Part shown: positions 1 through 6,680 of the stretch, piece by piece
Numbering within the stretch: position 1 is the first letter of the stretch
Layout of the letters: every line of letters begins with the position of its first letter
Source: Gammaproteobacteria bacterium
GTDB lineage: Bacteria; Pseudomonadota; Gammaproteobacteria; Coxiellales; Coxiellaceae
Length of the DNA stretch: 9,638 nt
Direction of reading: 5' to 3'
Assembly (NCBI GenBank): GCA_022600315.1
Contig: JAHZKQ010000103.1
Location: 1 to 9,638, forward strand
Made by a program: the position numbers and the translations under genes
Notes under the pieces: model-generated
Told to the model about the DNA's origin: nothing
Seen by the model: the letters and a program-made list of their open reading frames with translations, nothing else
The model's database searches: none

Positions 1-1289
1 AGTACTTTGCTATCTTTCTTGTGTCTACCTGGTGCTGCTTCGCGTGTTATAGGAAATTGACTTCGATTAATGTCAAACTCTTTATCATTTAATAATGCCT
101 CGATAACCGTGTCAATTTGTAAATCGCTAAGCGTCAAACCCATGTCTCTTAGATGTTGAGCCACATTCTTTTTAGTTTGTTTCTGTAAAGGCACCAATGA
201 TTCTATTTTATATTCTTCACTTTTACCTGTTTGCGTTTGATTTTCTGTCATCCATTTTTCGGCGATGTATTTTAGTCGTGGTTCTAATAGGGCTTTGGTT
301 TCTAGCACATAACCCAATCTAAAAATCAATGCGATAACAATAAAAAGCGCAGGATCTGATTCAAGCTGTTCAAGTAGCTGTGATTGCATTTCTAATTTGG
401 CGCTTGGTTCTTTTCTTTTTGAAGCATCGTTAATTTGCGTCTCATACCAACCAGAAATAGAGTTTTTTATGGTTTCGAGTTCGTTTGGATCGAGCATACC
501 TAGTAATACTGCAGCGGCCTGTGCGCGTTGTGGGTTGGCGGCTAAACCTAGTAATTCCCAGTGAATAAGGATGTCTTTTTCTATCGGGCGGTCATTTACA
601 TCAACGGATCTAGTAAAAAATCGTGACACAGCAGTGTACTTGCCTTGAGCTTGTTGTGTAGCAAGTGGATTCGCGCCAATTGCCAATAAATAAGCAACAC
701 AGGGCCAACAGTGATTCATTATTGCTAGGGAAAGCGCAGGTTCAAGATAATTATGCGAACTTTTCTCTGGATCAAAAAAAGGCTGTAAATCCAAACCTTC
801 TGTGTTTGCGGTTTCTGCTATCGCTTTTAATGCCAAAGGATTATTTTCTTGAGCGGCAAAATGCAAAGCGCTGGAGCCTTGCCACACTTTGAGGATGGAG
901 TTAGAGATTTTAAAGCAAAATTTCTTGCCCGGAAGGCCGTTTTCACCGCTTTCTAATTTTTTGAAGTGATTAGAATATATTGTGCCGTTGCAATCAGAAG
1001 CTAGATTAACTGAGCCTTGTAGTTTTGCAGTGATAGCTTTCTTAGGGAATTGCTTTAATAAAAAATAAAAACAAGTATTATTATCGGTACGTGTCACAAT
1101 ACTGCGTGGCGCTTGAAATCGTGCATTGGGCTGATTATCCAATACTGAAAGCCAAAACCAATAGGCGATTTGGCTATCGGGTATTTTATCTTTGCCAAAC
1201 TTACCAACAAGCTCGTTAAATTGCTTTTCTAAGGTTTTAGTATCACCGTTTAAAATCGTTTTTTCGATATCAAGACATGGGCTGCGCAT
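1..1289 (-). CDS. Ankyrin-repeat protein, partial (C-terminus beyond left edge); candidate effector
   Basis: Reading the minus strand from the ATG at 1289-1287 gives 429 codons plus two bases with no stop, running off the left edge. A good ribosome binding site (AAGGA) lies 9 bases upstream of this ATG. Residues ~138-168 (starting GSSALHFAAQENN) and ~183-213 (containing ALSLAI, then VAYLLAIGANP) fit the ankyrin consensus of a TPLHLAA-type helix followed by LL..GA and a turn. The first ~130 residues are not recognised. Residues ~290-320 are rich in charged residues and Gln and look helical; a hydrophobic stretch (FIVIALIFRLGYVL) follows but seems too short and mixed for a confident membrane span. 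No signal peptide is visible. Ankyrin repeats mediate protein-protein contacts, and in host-associated gammaproteobacteria such proteins are often type IV secretion effectors; that role is inferred here. The gene is divergent from hisA. The C-terminus, where a secretion signal would sit, is not visible. Confidence 0.85.
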   Translation of the reverse strand, partial: MRSPCLDIEKTILNGDTKTLEKQFNELVGKFGKDKIPDSQIAYWFWLSVLDNQPNARFQAPRSIVTRTDNNTCFYFLLKQFPKKAITAKLQGSVNLASDCNGTIYSNHFKKLESGENGLPGKKFCFKISNSILKVWQGSSALHFAAQENNPLALKAIAETANTEGLDLQPFFDPEKSSHNYLEPALSLAIMNHCWPCVAYLLAIGANPLATQQAQGKYTAVSRFFTRSVDVNDRPIEKDILIHWELLGLAANPQRAQAAAVLLGMLDPNELETIKNSISGWYETQINDASKRKEPSAKLEMQSQLLEQLESDPALFIVIALIFRLGYVLETKALLEPRLKYIAEKWMTENQTQTGKSEEYKIESLVPLQKQTKKNVAQHLRDMGLTLSDLQIDTVIEALLNDKEFDINRSQFPITREAAPGRHKKDSKV

Positions 1290-1418
1290 GGGTTGGGTTC
1301 CTTATCTGGGGTTAAGTGTTACTGGGTTATGAAAGGTTAATGTGAAAAGCACCTTTTTGATTAACTTACCTGGCAAAGATTGCTTTATTTCTAGTCTATC
1401 GTCAAACCTTTTATAAGA

Positions 1419-1439
1419 ATTAATCTCATCTTAATCTTT
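1419..1439. promoter_or_regulatory. PmrA-box-like TTAAT direct repeat in divergent intergenic region
   Basis: The sequence ATTAAT-CTCAT-CTTAAT has TTAA at 1420-1423 and 1431-1434, exactly 11 bp apart, followed by CTTT; a third TTAA lies at 1443-1446. The known PmrA recognition element of Legionella and Coxiella is a tandem cTTAAT-type half-site with an 11-bp period, and it controls many effector genes. The box lies between the ankyrin gene and hisA. On the minus strand a TTGACG (1405-1400), usable as a -35 hexamer, starts 13 bp beyond it, which suits activation of the ankyrin gene; the matching -10 (CAATCT, 17 bp on) is poor. The remaining intergenic sequence, 1290-1556, shows no gene. TTAA-rich DNA yields such matches by chance, so this is tentative. 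Confidence 0.35.
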
Positions 1440-1556
1440 GGGTTAAGGGGTAAATTAAAGTTTTTACCTAGCATCTATGGAAATTGCTTTGCAGCGAGTG
1501 TGCAACGTGTTAGTTTTTATGCCAACTCCTTTTAAATGGATTAAGGTTGTAAGCCA

Positions 1557-2294
1557 ATGATTATTTATCCGGCGATTGATTTACATAATGGACATTGCGT
1601 ACGTTTGTACCAGGGTAAATTCACCCAAGTACAGGTTTATGGGGCTAATCCACTAGCACTTGCCCTAGCTTATGCGGCGCGTGGCGCTGAGTTTTTGCAT
1701 GTAATCGATTTAGATGGCGCGCGTGAAGGTGAATTTAGGCACTTAAAGGTGATTGCCAGAATTAAGCAGGAAACGGGTTTATTGGTGCAAACTGGCGGTG
1801 GAGTTCGTAATAGTAAGCAGGTTGTAAATCTTTTGGCAAATGGTATTGCTCGAGTGGTAATTGGTAGTTTAGCAGCGACAGACCCAGAAAAAGTCATTGG
1901 CTGGCTAAAAGAATTTGATCCGAAACGGATTGCTTTGGCTTTCGATGTGCGTTACCGTGACGACGTGCCTTATGTGACCACTGATGGTTGGCAGAAGGAG
2001 ACTAACCTAAGCTTATGGGATTTATTGGCGCAGTATGAAAACACGCCATTAAAGCATGTGCTGTGTACCGATACCGGTGTTAATGGCAGTTTGGAAGGGC
2101 CGAATATCAAGCTGTATCGCGAGCTTTGCGAGCGTTATCCGCAGTTAAACGTTCAGGCATCGGGCGGAGTGGCGAATTTACAGCATTTACGCGATTTATC
2201 TGGGCTTGGGGTTGCCGGTGCTGTGGTGGGTAAGGCGCTAATGGAGCGTTGCTTTACTTTAGAACGCGCTATTGCTGAAGCCAGTATATATTAA
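1557..2294 (+). CDS. hisA: HisA, phosphoribosylformimino-AICAR-phosphate (ProFAR) isomerase
   Basis: The 245-residue product is full length for HisA, the cytoplasmic (beta-alpha)8-barrel enzyme that isomerises ProFAR to PRFAR in the fourth step of histidine synthesis. Visible landmarks are the first catalytic Asp, D8, in YPAIDL; VRLYQG at 15-20; VIDLDGA at 49-55; the phosphate-binding GGGVR at 80-84; the D130 strand; DGW at 143-145; a second phosphate site ASGGV at 201-205; and VVGKAL at 223-228. The loop after strand 6 normally reads TDISRDGT in relatives but here reads TDTGVNGS (171-178), so the second catalytic Asp (D176 in the Salmonella enzyme) is Asn. The fold and family are clear, but activity is uncertain. 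Other his genes normally flank hisA, and none is visible here. The ribosome binding site is weak (AAGG, 10 bases upstream). The neighbour downstream is der, 187 bp away, with repeats in between. Confidence 0.93.
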   Translation: MIIYPAIDLHNGHCVRLYQGKFTQVQVYGANPLALALAYAARGAEFLHVIDLDGAREGEFRHLKVIARIKQETGLLVQTGGGVRNSKQVVNLLANGIARVVIGSLAATDPEKVIGWLKEFDPKRIALAFDVRYRDDVPYVTTDGWQKETNLSLWDLLAQYENTPLKHVLCTDTGVNGSLEGPNIKLYRELCERYPQLNVQASGGVANLQHLRDLSGLGVAGAVVGKALMERCFTLERAIAEASIY

Positions 2295-2298
2295 TCTA

Positions 2299-2321
2299 AA
2301 TAATACCTGAAAGGTATTATT
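2299..2321. other. Short perfect hairpin after hisA
   Basis: AATAATACC (2299-2307) and GGTATTATT (2313-2321) are perfect reverse complements around a 5-base loop, TGAAA. The stem starts 5 bp after the hisA stop. It could stabilise the transcript end or act as a weak terminator, but the stem is AT-rich and no clean T-run follows, so an intrinsic terminator is not secure. Confidence 0.5.
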
Positions 2322-2326
2322 GCACG

Positions 2327-2461
2327 CTGGGGGGCACAGGGGGGAAAGCTGTTCCCCCCTGACTAAAATATTTAAAAAAGCACCCAAAGGTATACTGGGG
2401 GCACAGGGGGGAAAGCTGTTCCCCCCTGACTAAAATATTTAAAAAAGCACCCAAAGGTATA
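2327..2461 (+). repeat. Two tandem 67/68-bp units, each with a perfect G6/C6 hairpin
   Basis: Unit 1 is 2327-2394 (68 bp) and unit 2 is 2395-2461 (67 bp). They are identical except that the first G-run is six G in unit 1 and five in unit 2. Each unit contains a perfect 10-bp stem, CAGGGGGGAA with TTCCCCCCTG, around the loop AGCTG (2337-2361 and 2404-2428), then an AT-rich stretch (TAAAATATTTAAAAAA) and GCACCCAAAGGTATA. The extra upstream G-run in each unit could compete for the same C-run. The array ends about 20 bp before the der start codon, so it lies in the der leader or promoter region. I do not recognise the family; a REP-like palindromic element is the closest general description. Confidence 0.9.
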
Positions 2462-2481
2462 ACTGCTCTAGGATATTTATC

Positions 2482-3798
2482 ATGCTACCTGTATTCGCTA
2501 TCATCGGCCGACCCAATGTCGGTAAATCAACTTTATTTAATTATTTAACCCGTTCGCGCGCCGCAATTGTGGCTGATATGCCGGGGGTCACCCGCGATCG
2601 TCAATATGGTGAAGGTAATTATCGGGAGCGCCGTTTTATTGTGATTGATACCGGCGGACTGGAAGAAATTGATGACCCTGAAATTGCTACTCATACTGAT
2701 TTGCAGACCGAACAAGCCATGAGTGAGGCGGATTATTTATTATTTATGGTGGACGCCGATATGGGTTTAACCAATGCTGATCGTGCAGTGGCAAAAAAAT
2801 TACGAAATTGTGTCGATAAGGTAATTTTATTGGTGAATAAAGCCGACCGTAAGCAAGCTGAGCTGGTTTGCAGTGAATTTCATGAATTAGGTATTGGCGA
2901 GCCGCGAGCGGTTGCGGCAAAAAGCGGTCGTGGAGTGGATGATTTATTTGCTGAATTATTAGCGGGCGTTAAATCAAAAATGGCAGCCGAGCTTGAAGAT
3001 AATCGTTTGGCAGTAGCGGTGATTGGTCGGCCAAACGTGGGCAAATCTACTTTAATTAATCGATTGTTGGGTGAAGAAAGAGTTGTTGTGCTAGACAGGC
3101 CGGGCACGACGCGCGACAGTATTTATATTCCCTTTACTCGGCGTAATCAAGATTATACTTTAATCGATACCGCCGGTGTTCGGCGGCGTGCGAAAATGAC
3201 TGAGACAGTAGAAAAATTTTCTTTTGTGAAAACCATGCAAGCCATTATTGCCGCGCGAGTAGTGATTATTTTATTAGATGCGCAAGCGGGCCTAGTTGAG
3301 CAAGATTTACGGTTAATGAATTTAGTGATGAGTGAAGGTAAGGCTGTGGTATTAGCGTTTAATAAATGGGATGGTATGAGTGAAGAGGCGCGACAACGAT
3401 TTAAAGATCAAATTGATCAACGTTTAGATTTTGTGAGTTTTGCGAGGCGGTATTTTATTTCGGCTTTACACGGCAGTGGGGTGGGTAAACTCTACCCGGC
3501 GATTATTGAGGCCTATCAAGCATCAAGTCAAACATTTTCAACTTCAGAATTAACCAAAACTTTGCAACAAGTGGTGCAGCAACATCAACCGCCGATGGTA
3601 CGCGGCCGCCGAATTCGGTTGCGGTTGGCGCATTTAGGTGGTCATGATCCATTGGTGTTAGTCATCCACGGTAAACAAACTGAGGCTTTGCCAGCTGATT
3701 ATCGGCGTTATCTAGTTAATTTTTTCCGTAAACGATTTAATTTAATTGGCGTGCCGATTTTGTTGCAACTAAAAAGCGATGCCAATCCATACGATTAA
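2482..3798 (+). CDS. der: Ribosome biogenesis GTPase Der (EngA)
   Basis: Der is an essential GTPase that works in late assembly of the 50S ribosomal subunit. The 438-residue product shows its hallmark of two tandem GTPase domains. The first has the P-loop GRPNVGKST at 9-17, DTGG at 57-60 and NKAD at 119-122. The second has an identical P-loop at 182-190, DTAG at 229-232 and NKWD at 294-297. A KH-like C-terminal domain covers ~350-438 and ends FNLIGVPILLQL..DANPYD, typical of the family. It is shorter than E. coli Der (about 490), mainly in the linker between domains and the C-terminal tail, which is within normal family variation. An AGGA ribosome binding site lies 8 bases before the ATG. The duplicated hairpin array sits directly upstream. 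The bamB gene, a frequent upstream partner in gammaproteobacteria, is absent. The gene converges with xseA. Confidence 0.98.
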   Translation: MLPVFAIIGRPNVGKSTLFNYLTRSRAAIVADMPGVTRDRQYGEGNYRERRFIVIDTGGLEEIDDPEIATHTDLQTEQAMSEADYLLFMVDADMGLTNADRAVAKKLRNCVDKVILLVNKADRKQAELVCSEFHELGIGEPRAVAAKSGRGVDDLFAELLAGVKSKMAAELEDNRLAVAVIGRPNVGKSTLINRLLGEERVVVLDRPGTTRDSIYIPFTRRNQDYTLIDTAGVRRRAKMTETVEKFSFVKTMQAIIAARVVIILLDAQAGLVEQDLRLMNLVMSEGKAVVLAFNKWDGMSEEARQRFKDQIDQRLDFVSFARRYFISALHGSGVGKLYPAIIEAYQASSQTFSTSELTKTLQQVVQQHQPPMVRGRRIRLRLAHLGGHDPLVLVIHGKQTEALPADYRRYLVNFFRKRFNLIGVPILLQLKSDANPYD

Positions 3799-3814
3799 TG
3801 CGCAGCATCGTTCT

Positions 3815-3890
3815 CATCATACCGCGGCTTGACCGCGGTATCCAGGAAATAATAATAGTCTAGATCCCGCGATCAAGTCGCAGGATGACG
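3815..3890. repeat. Inverted pair of 31-bp palindromic elements between der and xseA
   Basis: The left half (3815-3845) contains a perfect 9-bp stem, ATACCGCGG with CCGCGGTAT, around the loop CTTGA (3819-3841). The right half (3860-3890) contains ATCCCGCGA and TCGCAGGAT around TCAAG, with one mismatch. The right half is an inverted copy of the left: 24 of 31 bases agree, with a 14-bp AT-rich spacer. The whole element can therefore fold as two small hairpins or one long one. The core (CCGCGG-CTTGA-CCGCGG followed by ATCCAG) resembles palindromic repeats I know to be common between genes of Rickettsia-like and other intracellular bacteria. It fills most of the 114-bp convergent junction and could serve as a bidirectional terminator or RNA-end stabiliser. 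Confidence 0.85.
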
Positions 3891-3912
3891 GAGTATTTAT
3901 ATTTTATTCAAG

Positions 3913-5112
3913 CTATTTAATTTTTACTATTTCGCAGGTTAGTTCAGCATCGGCGATTTTGGCATTAAGCTTTTGGCCGATTTTCAGTCCAGATTTTTGT
4001 TGAATGATTTTATTTTTTTCATCGGTTAAAATAGCATAGCCGCGACTTAAGGTATTCAACGGACTGACTGCATTTAAGGCGCGACTGAGTTGTTCAAGTT
4101 TGGCGTGTTTTTTCAATAGCAGAGTTTGCCAGACGCGTTTTAGGTTTTGCTCGAGTTGATCTAGATGTTGGGCTTGCTCTTGCAAGCGTTGCCCTGGATG
4201 GCGTAAACGTTTTTGCAATTGAGTTAAGTGAGTGGTGGCGTGTTTTAACTGGTAGTGAATTAATTGCTTAAGCCGGTTAAAAATTGCAGTGCAATCTTCC
4301 AGCCATTCAGTTTGATCGGGGCTTGCGCATTCGGCAGCGGCCGAGGGTGTGGCAGCACGCAAGTCAGCAACTAAATCGGCAATGGTAAAATCGACTTCGT
4401 GGCCAATACCGGTGACGATGGGGATTTTGCTGGCATAAATTGCGTGAGCTACGATTTCTTCGTTAAAGGCCCATAAATCTTCAAGGGAGCCGCCACCGCG
4501 CGCTAGAATTAATACGTCGCATTCTTGGCGTTGGTCGGCTTGTTTAATGCGTTTAACAATTTGTGCGGCGGCGGTTTCACCTTGAACTTGGGTCGGATAA
4601 ATAATCACGGGAATATACGCAAACCGGCGTTTTAAAACGCGCAAGATATCTTGTAGGGCAGCGCCAGTATCTGAGGTAATTACACCGATTTGTTGGGGTA
4701 ATTCAGGCAACTCAAGTTTATGTGCATCGGCAAATAAGCCCGCTTTATCGAGTTTATTTTTGAGTCTTTCAAAGGCAATTTGTAGGGCGCCACTGCCGGC
4801 AAGTTGAGCTTGATTGATGATTAATTGATAATCACCGCGAGCTTCGTATAAGCTGACTCTGGCATGGACCAGTATTTGTTGGCCATTTTCCAAATCAAAA
4901 TCCAGTCGGCGCTGTGAGCCTTTGAAAAAAGCACAGCGAACTTGGGCGCGCTCATCTTTAAGAGAAAAATATAAATGTCCAGAGCTTGGACAAGCAAGGT
5001 TGGAGATTTCGCCAATAATCCAGGCTTGTTGTAGTGATTCTTCCAATGCACTGCGTGCACAGGCATTGAGCTGTGAGACGCTAAAGATATTTTGTTGATC
5101 TGGGTTTTGCAT
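3913..5112 (-). CDS. xseA: Exodeoxyribonuclease VII large subunit
   Basis: XseA is the catalytic subunit of exonuclease VII, which with XseB degrades single-stranded DNA from either end into oligonucleotides during repair. From the start chosen here the product has 399 residues. An N-terminal OB-fold DNA-binding domain begins IFSVSQLN, with EISNL, SGHLYFSLKD and VRCAFF following. The catalytic domain has VITS.TGAALQDIL, RGGGSLEDLWAFNEE at ~205-219 and GIGHEVDFTIADL at ~235-247, followed by RAATPSAAAE. A Gln/Leu-rich coiled coil comes next, then SPLNTLSRGYAIL at ~360-372. An in-frame ATG at 5151 would add 13 residues. I prefer 5112 because it leaves the same distance to the first conserved Phe as in E. 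coli and because the longer form abuts the promoter of the divergent gene. Neither start has a clear ribosome binding site. The protein is shorter than E. coli XseA (456), mostly in the coiled coil. No xseB is visible. Confidence 0.95.
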   Translation of the reverse strand: MQNPDQQNIFSVSQLNACARSALEESLQQAWIIGEISNLACPSSGHLYFSLKDERAQVRCAFFKGSQRRLDFDLENGQQILVHARVSLYEARGDYQLIINQAQLAGSGALQIAFERLKNKLDKAGLFADAHKLELPELPQQIGVITSDTGAALQDILRVLKRRFAYIPVIIYPTQVQGETAAAQIVKRIKQADQRQECDVLILARGGGSLEDLWAFNEEIVAHAIYASKIPIVTGIGHEVDFTIADLVADLRAATPSAAAECASPDQTEWLEDCTAIFNRLKQLIHYQLKHATTHLTQLQKRLRHPGQRLQEQAQHLDQLEQNLKRVWQTLLLKKHAKLEQLSRALNAVSPLNTLSRGYAILTDEKNKIIQQKSGLKIGQKLNAKIADAELTCEIVKIK

Positions 5113-5150
5113 GGGGGTATTGTACGAGTCGAGGCGCTCAGGGTAAAGCA

Positions 5151-5159
5151 TGGTATACT
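5151..5159 (+). promoter_or_regulatory. Extended -10 promoter for the S41-like/CapA gene pair
   Basis: TGGTATACT fits an extended -10 element (TGn followed by TATACT, one base off TATAAT). There is no good -35 at the usual distance, which extended -10 promoters can do without. Transcription would begin near 5165-5167, just ahead of an AAGGA ribosome binding site at 5170-5174 and the ATG at 5181. It lies in the short divergent gap with xseA. This is a sequence match only. Confidence 0.45.
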
Positions 5160-5180
5160 TTTTTCAAATAAGGATGGCGA

Positions 5181-6680
5181 ATGCGGCGATATCTAAACAT
5201 TCTAGTTGGCATTTTTGCATTTAATCTGACGGTTGCAGCTTTGGCAGCAGCGCATCAGGATAATCCGTGGCGCGTGCGTGCCAAGCAGGATTTAGTGGCG
5301 ATTCAAAAAATTATTCGCCAGCAAACGCCGATTGCAGTAGACCGTAAAAATCCAGTTGATCAAAAATGGCTGCAGACGGGTTTTAATCGAGCGGTTTCAC
5401 GGCTTTTGAAAGTTAAGGATTATCGTAGTTATGCTTATGTGTTGCGGTATTATATTAATGGTTTTCATGATGATCAGTTGCAACTATTATTTGATTTTTC
5501 GCAGCTTAAAGATAAGCAAGCAGATCAATACCCCGGGTTTTTCTTGCGCTATTTTGCGAATAAATTTTTAGTCAGTCAAACGGCTTACCAATACAACCAA
5601 GCTAAAGATTTGCCACCGATTAACGCAAGTCTTGAAAGCTGTGATGGCTTGCTGCCGAGTTTATTGATTAAACGTAACATATTACCTTTTTATGGCGAGG
5701 AAGGTTGGCGTGCCGATTGGGTAATGAGTGCACCGTATTTATTGGTGAAAGACGGTAACCCATGGGCGGAGCCCATTATTAATTGTGTATTTTATTATGA
5801 TGGTAGGCGTCATCATATCAATTTAACTTGGCAGCCGATGCCCAGCGAAATTAATATTGCCAAAGTGGCATACAGTTATCAGCCGATCACCAGCATGGGG
5901 ATATTGGGTCATCAAGGGGTGTGGTTTAGTATTGCGAGCTTAACCCCAAGCTCCAGTGAGGCGAGAGCGCGTTTAGCAGGGTTTGTGAAAAAGCTAAAAA
6001 GCTTGCGTAAACGCGATCCTATTGTATTTGATTTGCGAGGCAATCGTAGTCGTAATAGCCTTTGGCTAAAAAAGATTTTAGCGAATTTATATGGTCAAGC
6101 ATATTTTAGCTTTATCGAAGCCAAACATATTGAATTACTTAATAGCTTTTGGCGAGTGTCAAAAGCTAATTTAAACTTTCTCCAAAGTCGATTGATACCA
6201 CAAGTGAATGATATTTATGGAAAGCAGGGTTTAACTGCGCACGCTTACGACTCTTTACTTGAAGCGCTGCGAGAAGGTCTAGCTGAAAATAAAAATTTAG
6301 TAGAGATGCCCTTGGTGGGGATTTCAGCGACGCATTCGGCCGGTAGTGTTCGTGCAGAAAATCCAGTCGATGGTCGAGTATTTATTGTAGTGGATGGACG
6401 TTGTCGTGGTAGTTGCATGCAGGTTGTGAATGCATTTTCAGCATTTCCAGATGTCACTGTGGTGGGCAATATTACCGGCGCTAGCAGTGCCTATTCGAAT
6501 TTACGTCAACAGAAATTACCCAGTACTTATGCAAGTTTGGATTTCCCCATGCGGGTTTGGCAAAGTGAATTAAATCAACCGAATACCATTTATAAACCGG
6601 CAAAATTATTTTCGGGTGATATCAACAATACCAAAGCTCTGCAGCAATGGATTTTAAATTTAACGGTTAATCACCCATGA
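5181..6680 (+). CDS. Exported peptidase S41-like protein
   Basis: The 499-residue protein opens with a clear signal peptide (MRR, hydrophobic core to ~20, then LAAA, cleavage near 24), so it acts outside the cytoplasm. Family S41 features in order are FHDDQLQL at ~95-102, resembling the segment that follows the N-terminal helices; DPIVFDLRGN at 279-288; VFIVVDGRCRGSCMQVV at 400-416; and VVGNITGASS at 437-446, like the family's (V/I)GE.TGG. A C-terminal GD.NNTKALQQW resembles related S41 proteins. Ser411 is the likely nucleophile, placed between C408 and C412, which is unusual. No PDZ domain is obvious, so it is not a standard C-terminal processing protease. Its substrate is unknown. The AAGGA ribosome binding site supports this start. 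Its stop overlaps the start of the CapA-family gene by 4 bases, which indicates an operon and probably a linked role. Confidence 0.75.
   Translation: MRRYLNILVGIFAFNLTVAALAAAHQDNPWRVRAKQDLVAIQKIIRQQTPIAVDRKNPVDQKWLQTGFNRAVSRLLKVKDYRSYAYVLRYYINGFHDDQLQLLFDFSQLKDKQADQYPGFFLRYFANKFLVSQTAYQYNQAKDLPPINASLESCDGLLPSLLIKRNILPFYGEEGWRADWVMSAPYLLVKDGNPWAEPIINCVFYYDGRRHHINLTWQPMPSEINIAKVAYSYQPITSMGILGHQGVWFSIASLTPSSSEARARLAGFVKKLKSLRKRDPIVFDLRGNRSRNSLWLKKILANLYGQAYFSFIEAKHIELLNSFWRVSKANLNFLQSRLIPQVNDIYGKQGLTAHAYDSLLEALREGLAENKNLVEMPLVGISATHSAGSVRAENPVDGRVFIVVDGRCRGSCMQVVNAFSAFPDVTVVGNITGASSAYSNLRQQKLPSTYASLDFPMRVWQSELNQPNTIYKPAKLFSGDINNTKALQQWILNLTVNHP

Noticed and set aside
665..892. Plus-strand 75-codon open frame
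   Set aside because: It lies antisense inside the ankyrin gene, has no ribosome binding site, and its translation resembles no protein family; the minus-strand frame carries the ankyrin signature.
1670..1897. Minus-strand open frame inside hisA
   Set aside because: It is antisense to a clear HisA coding sequence and shows low-complexity composition typical of a shadow frame. The same applies to open frames at 2880-3107, 4821-5066 and 6245-6469.
2364..2369. Duplicated -10 boxes (TAAAAT) in the tandem units driving der
   Set aside because: The hexamers are plausible, but no -35-like sequence lies at a suitable distance and the region is simply A-rich, so I do not list them as promoters.
2327..2428. 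G-quadruplex formed by the four G-runs of the tandem units
   Set aside because: Two G-runs are close together in each unit, but the pairs are about 60 bp apart and each has a perfectly complementary C-run nearby, so hairpins are much more likely.
2327..2461. CRISPR array
   Set aside because: There are only two adjacent units with no spacers between them and no cas genes nearby.
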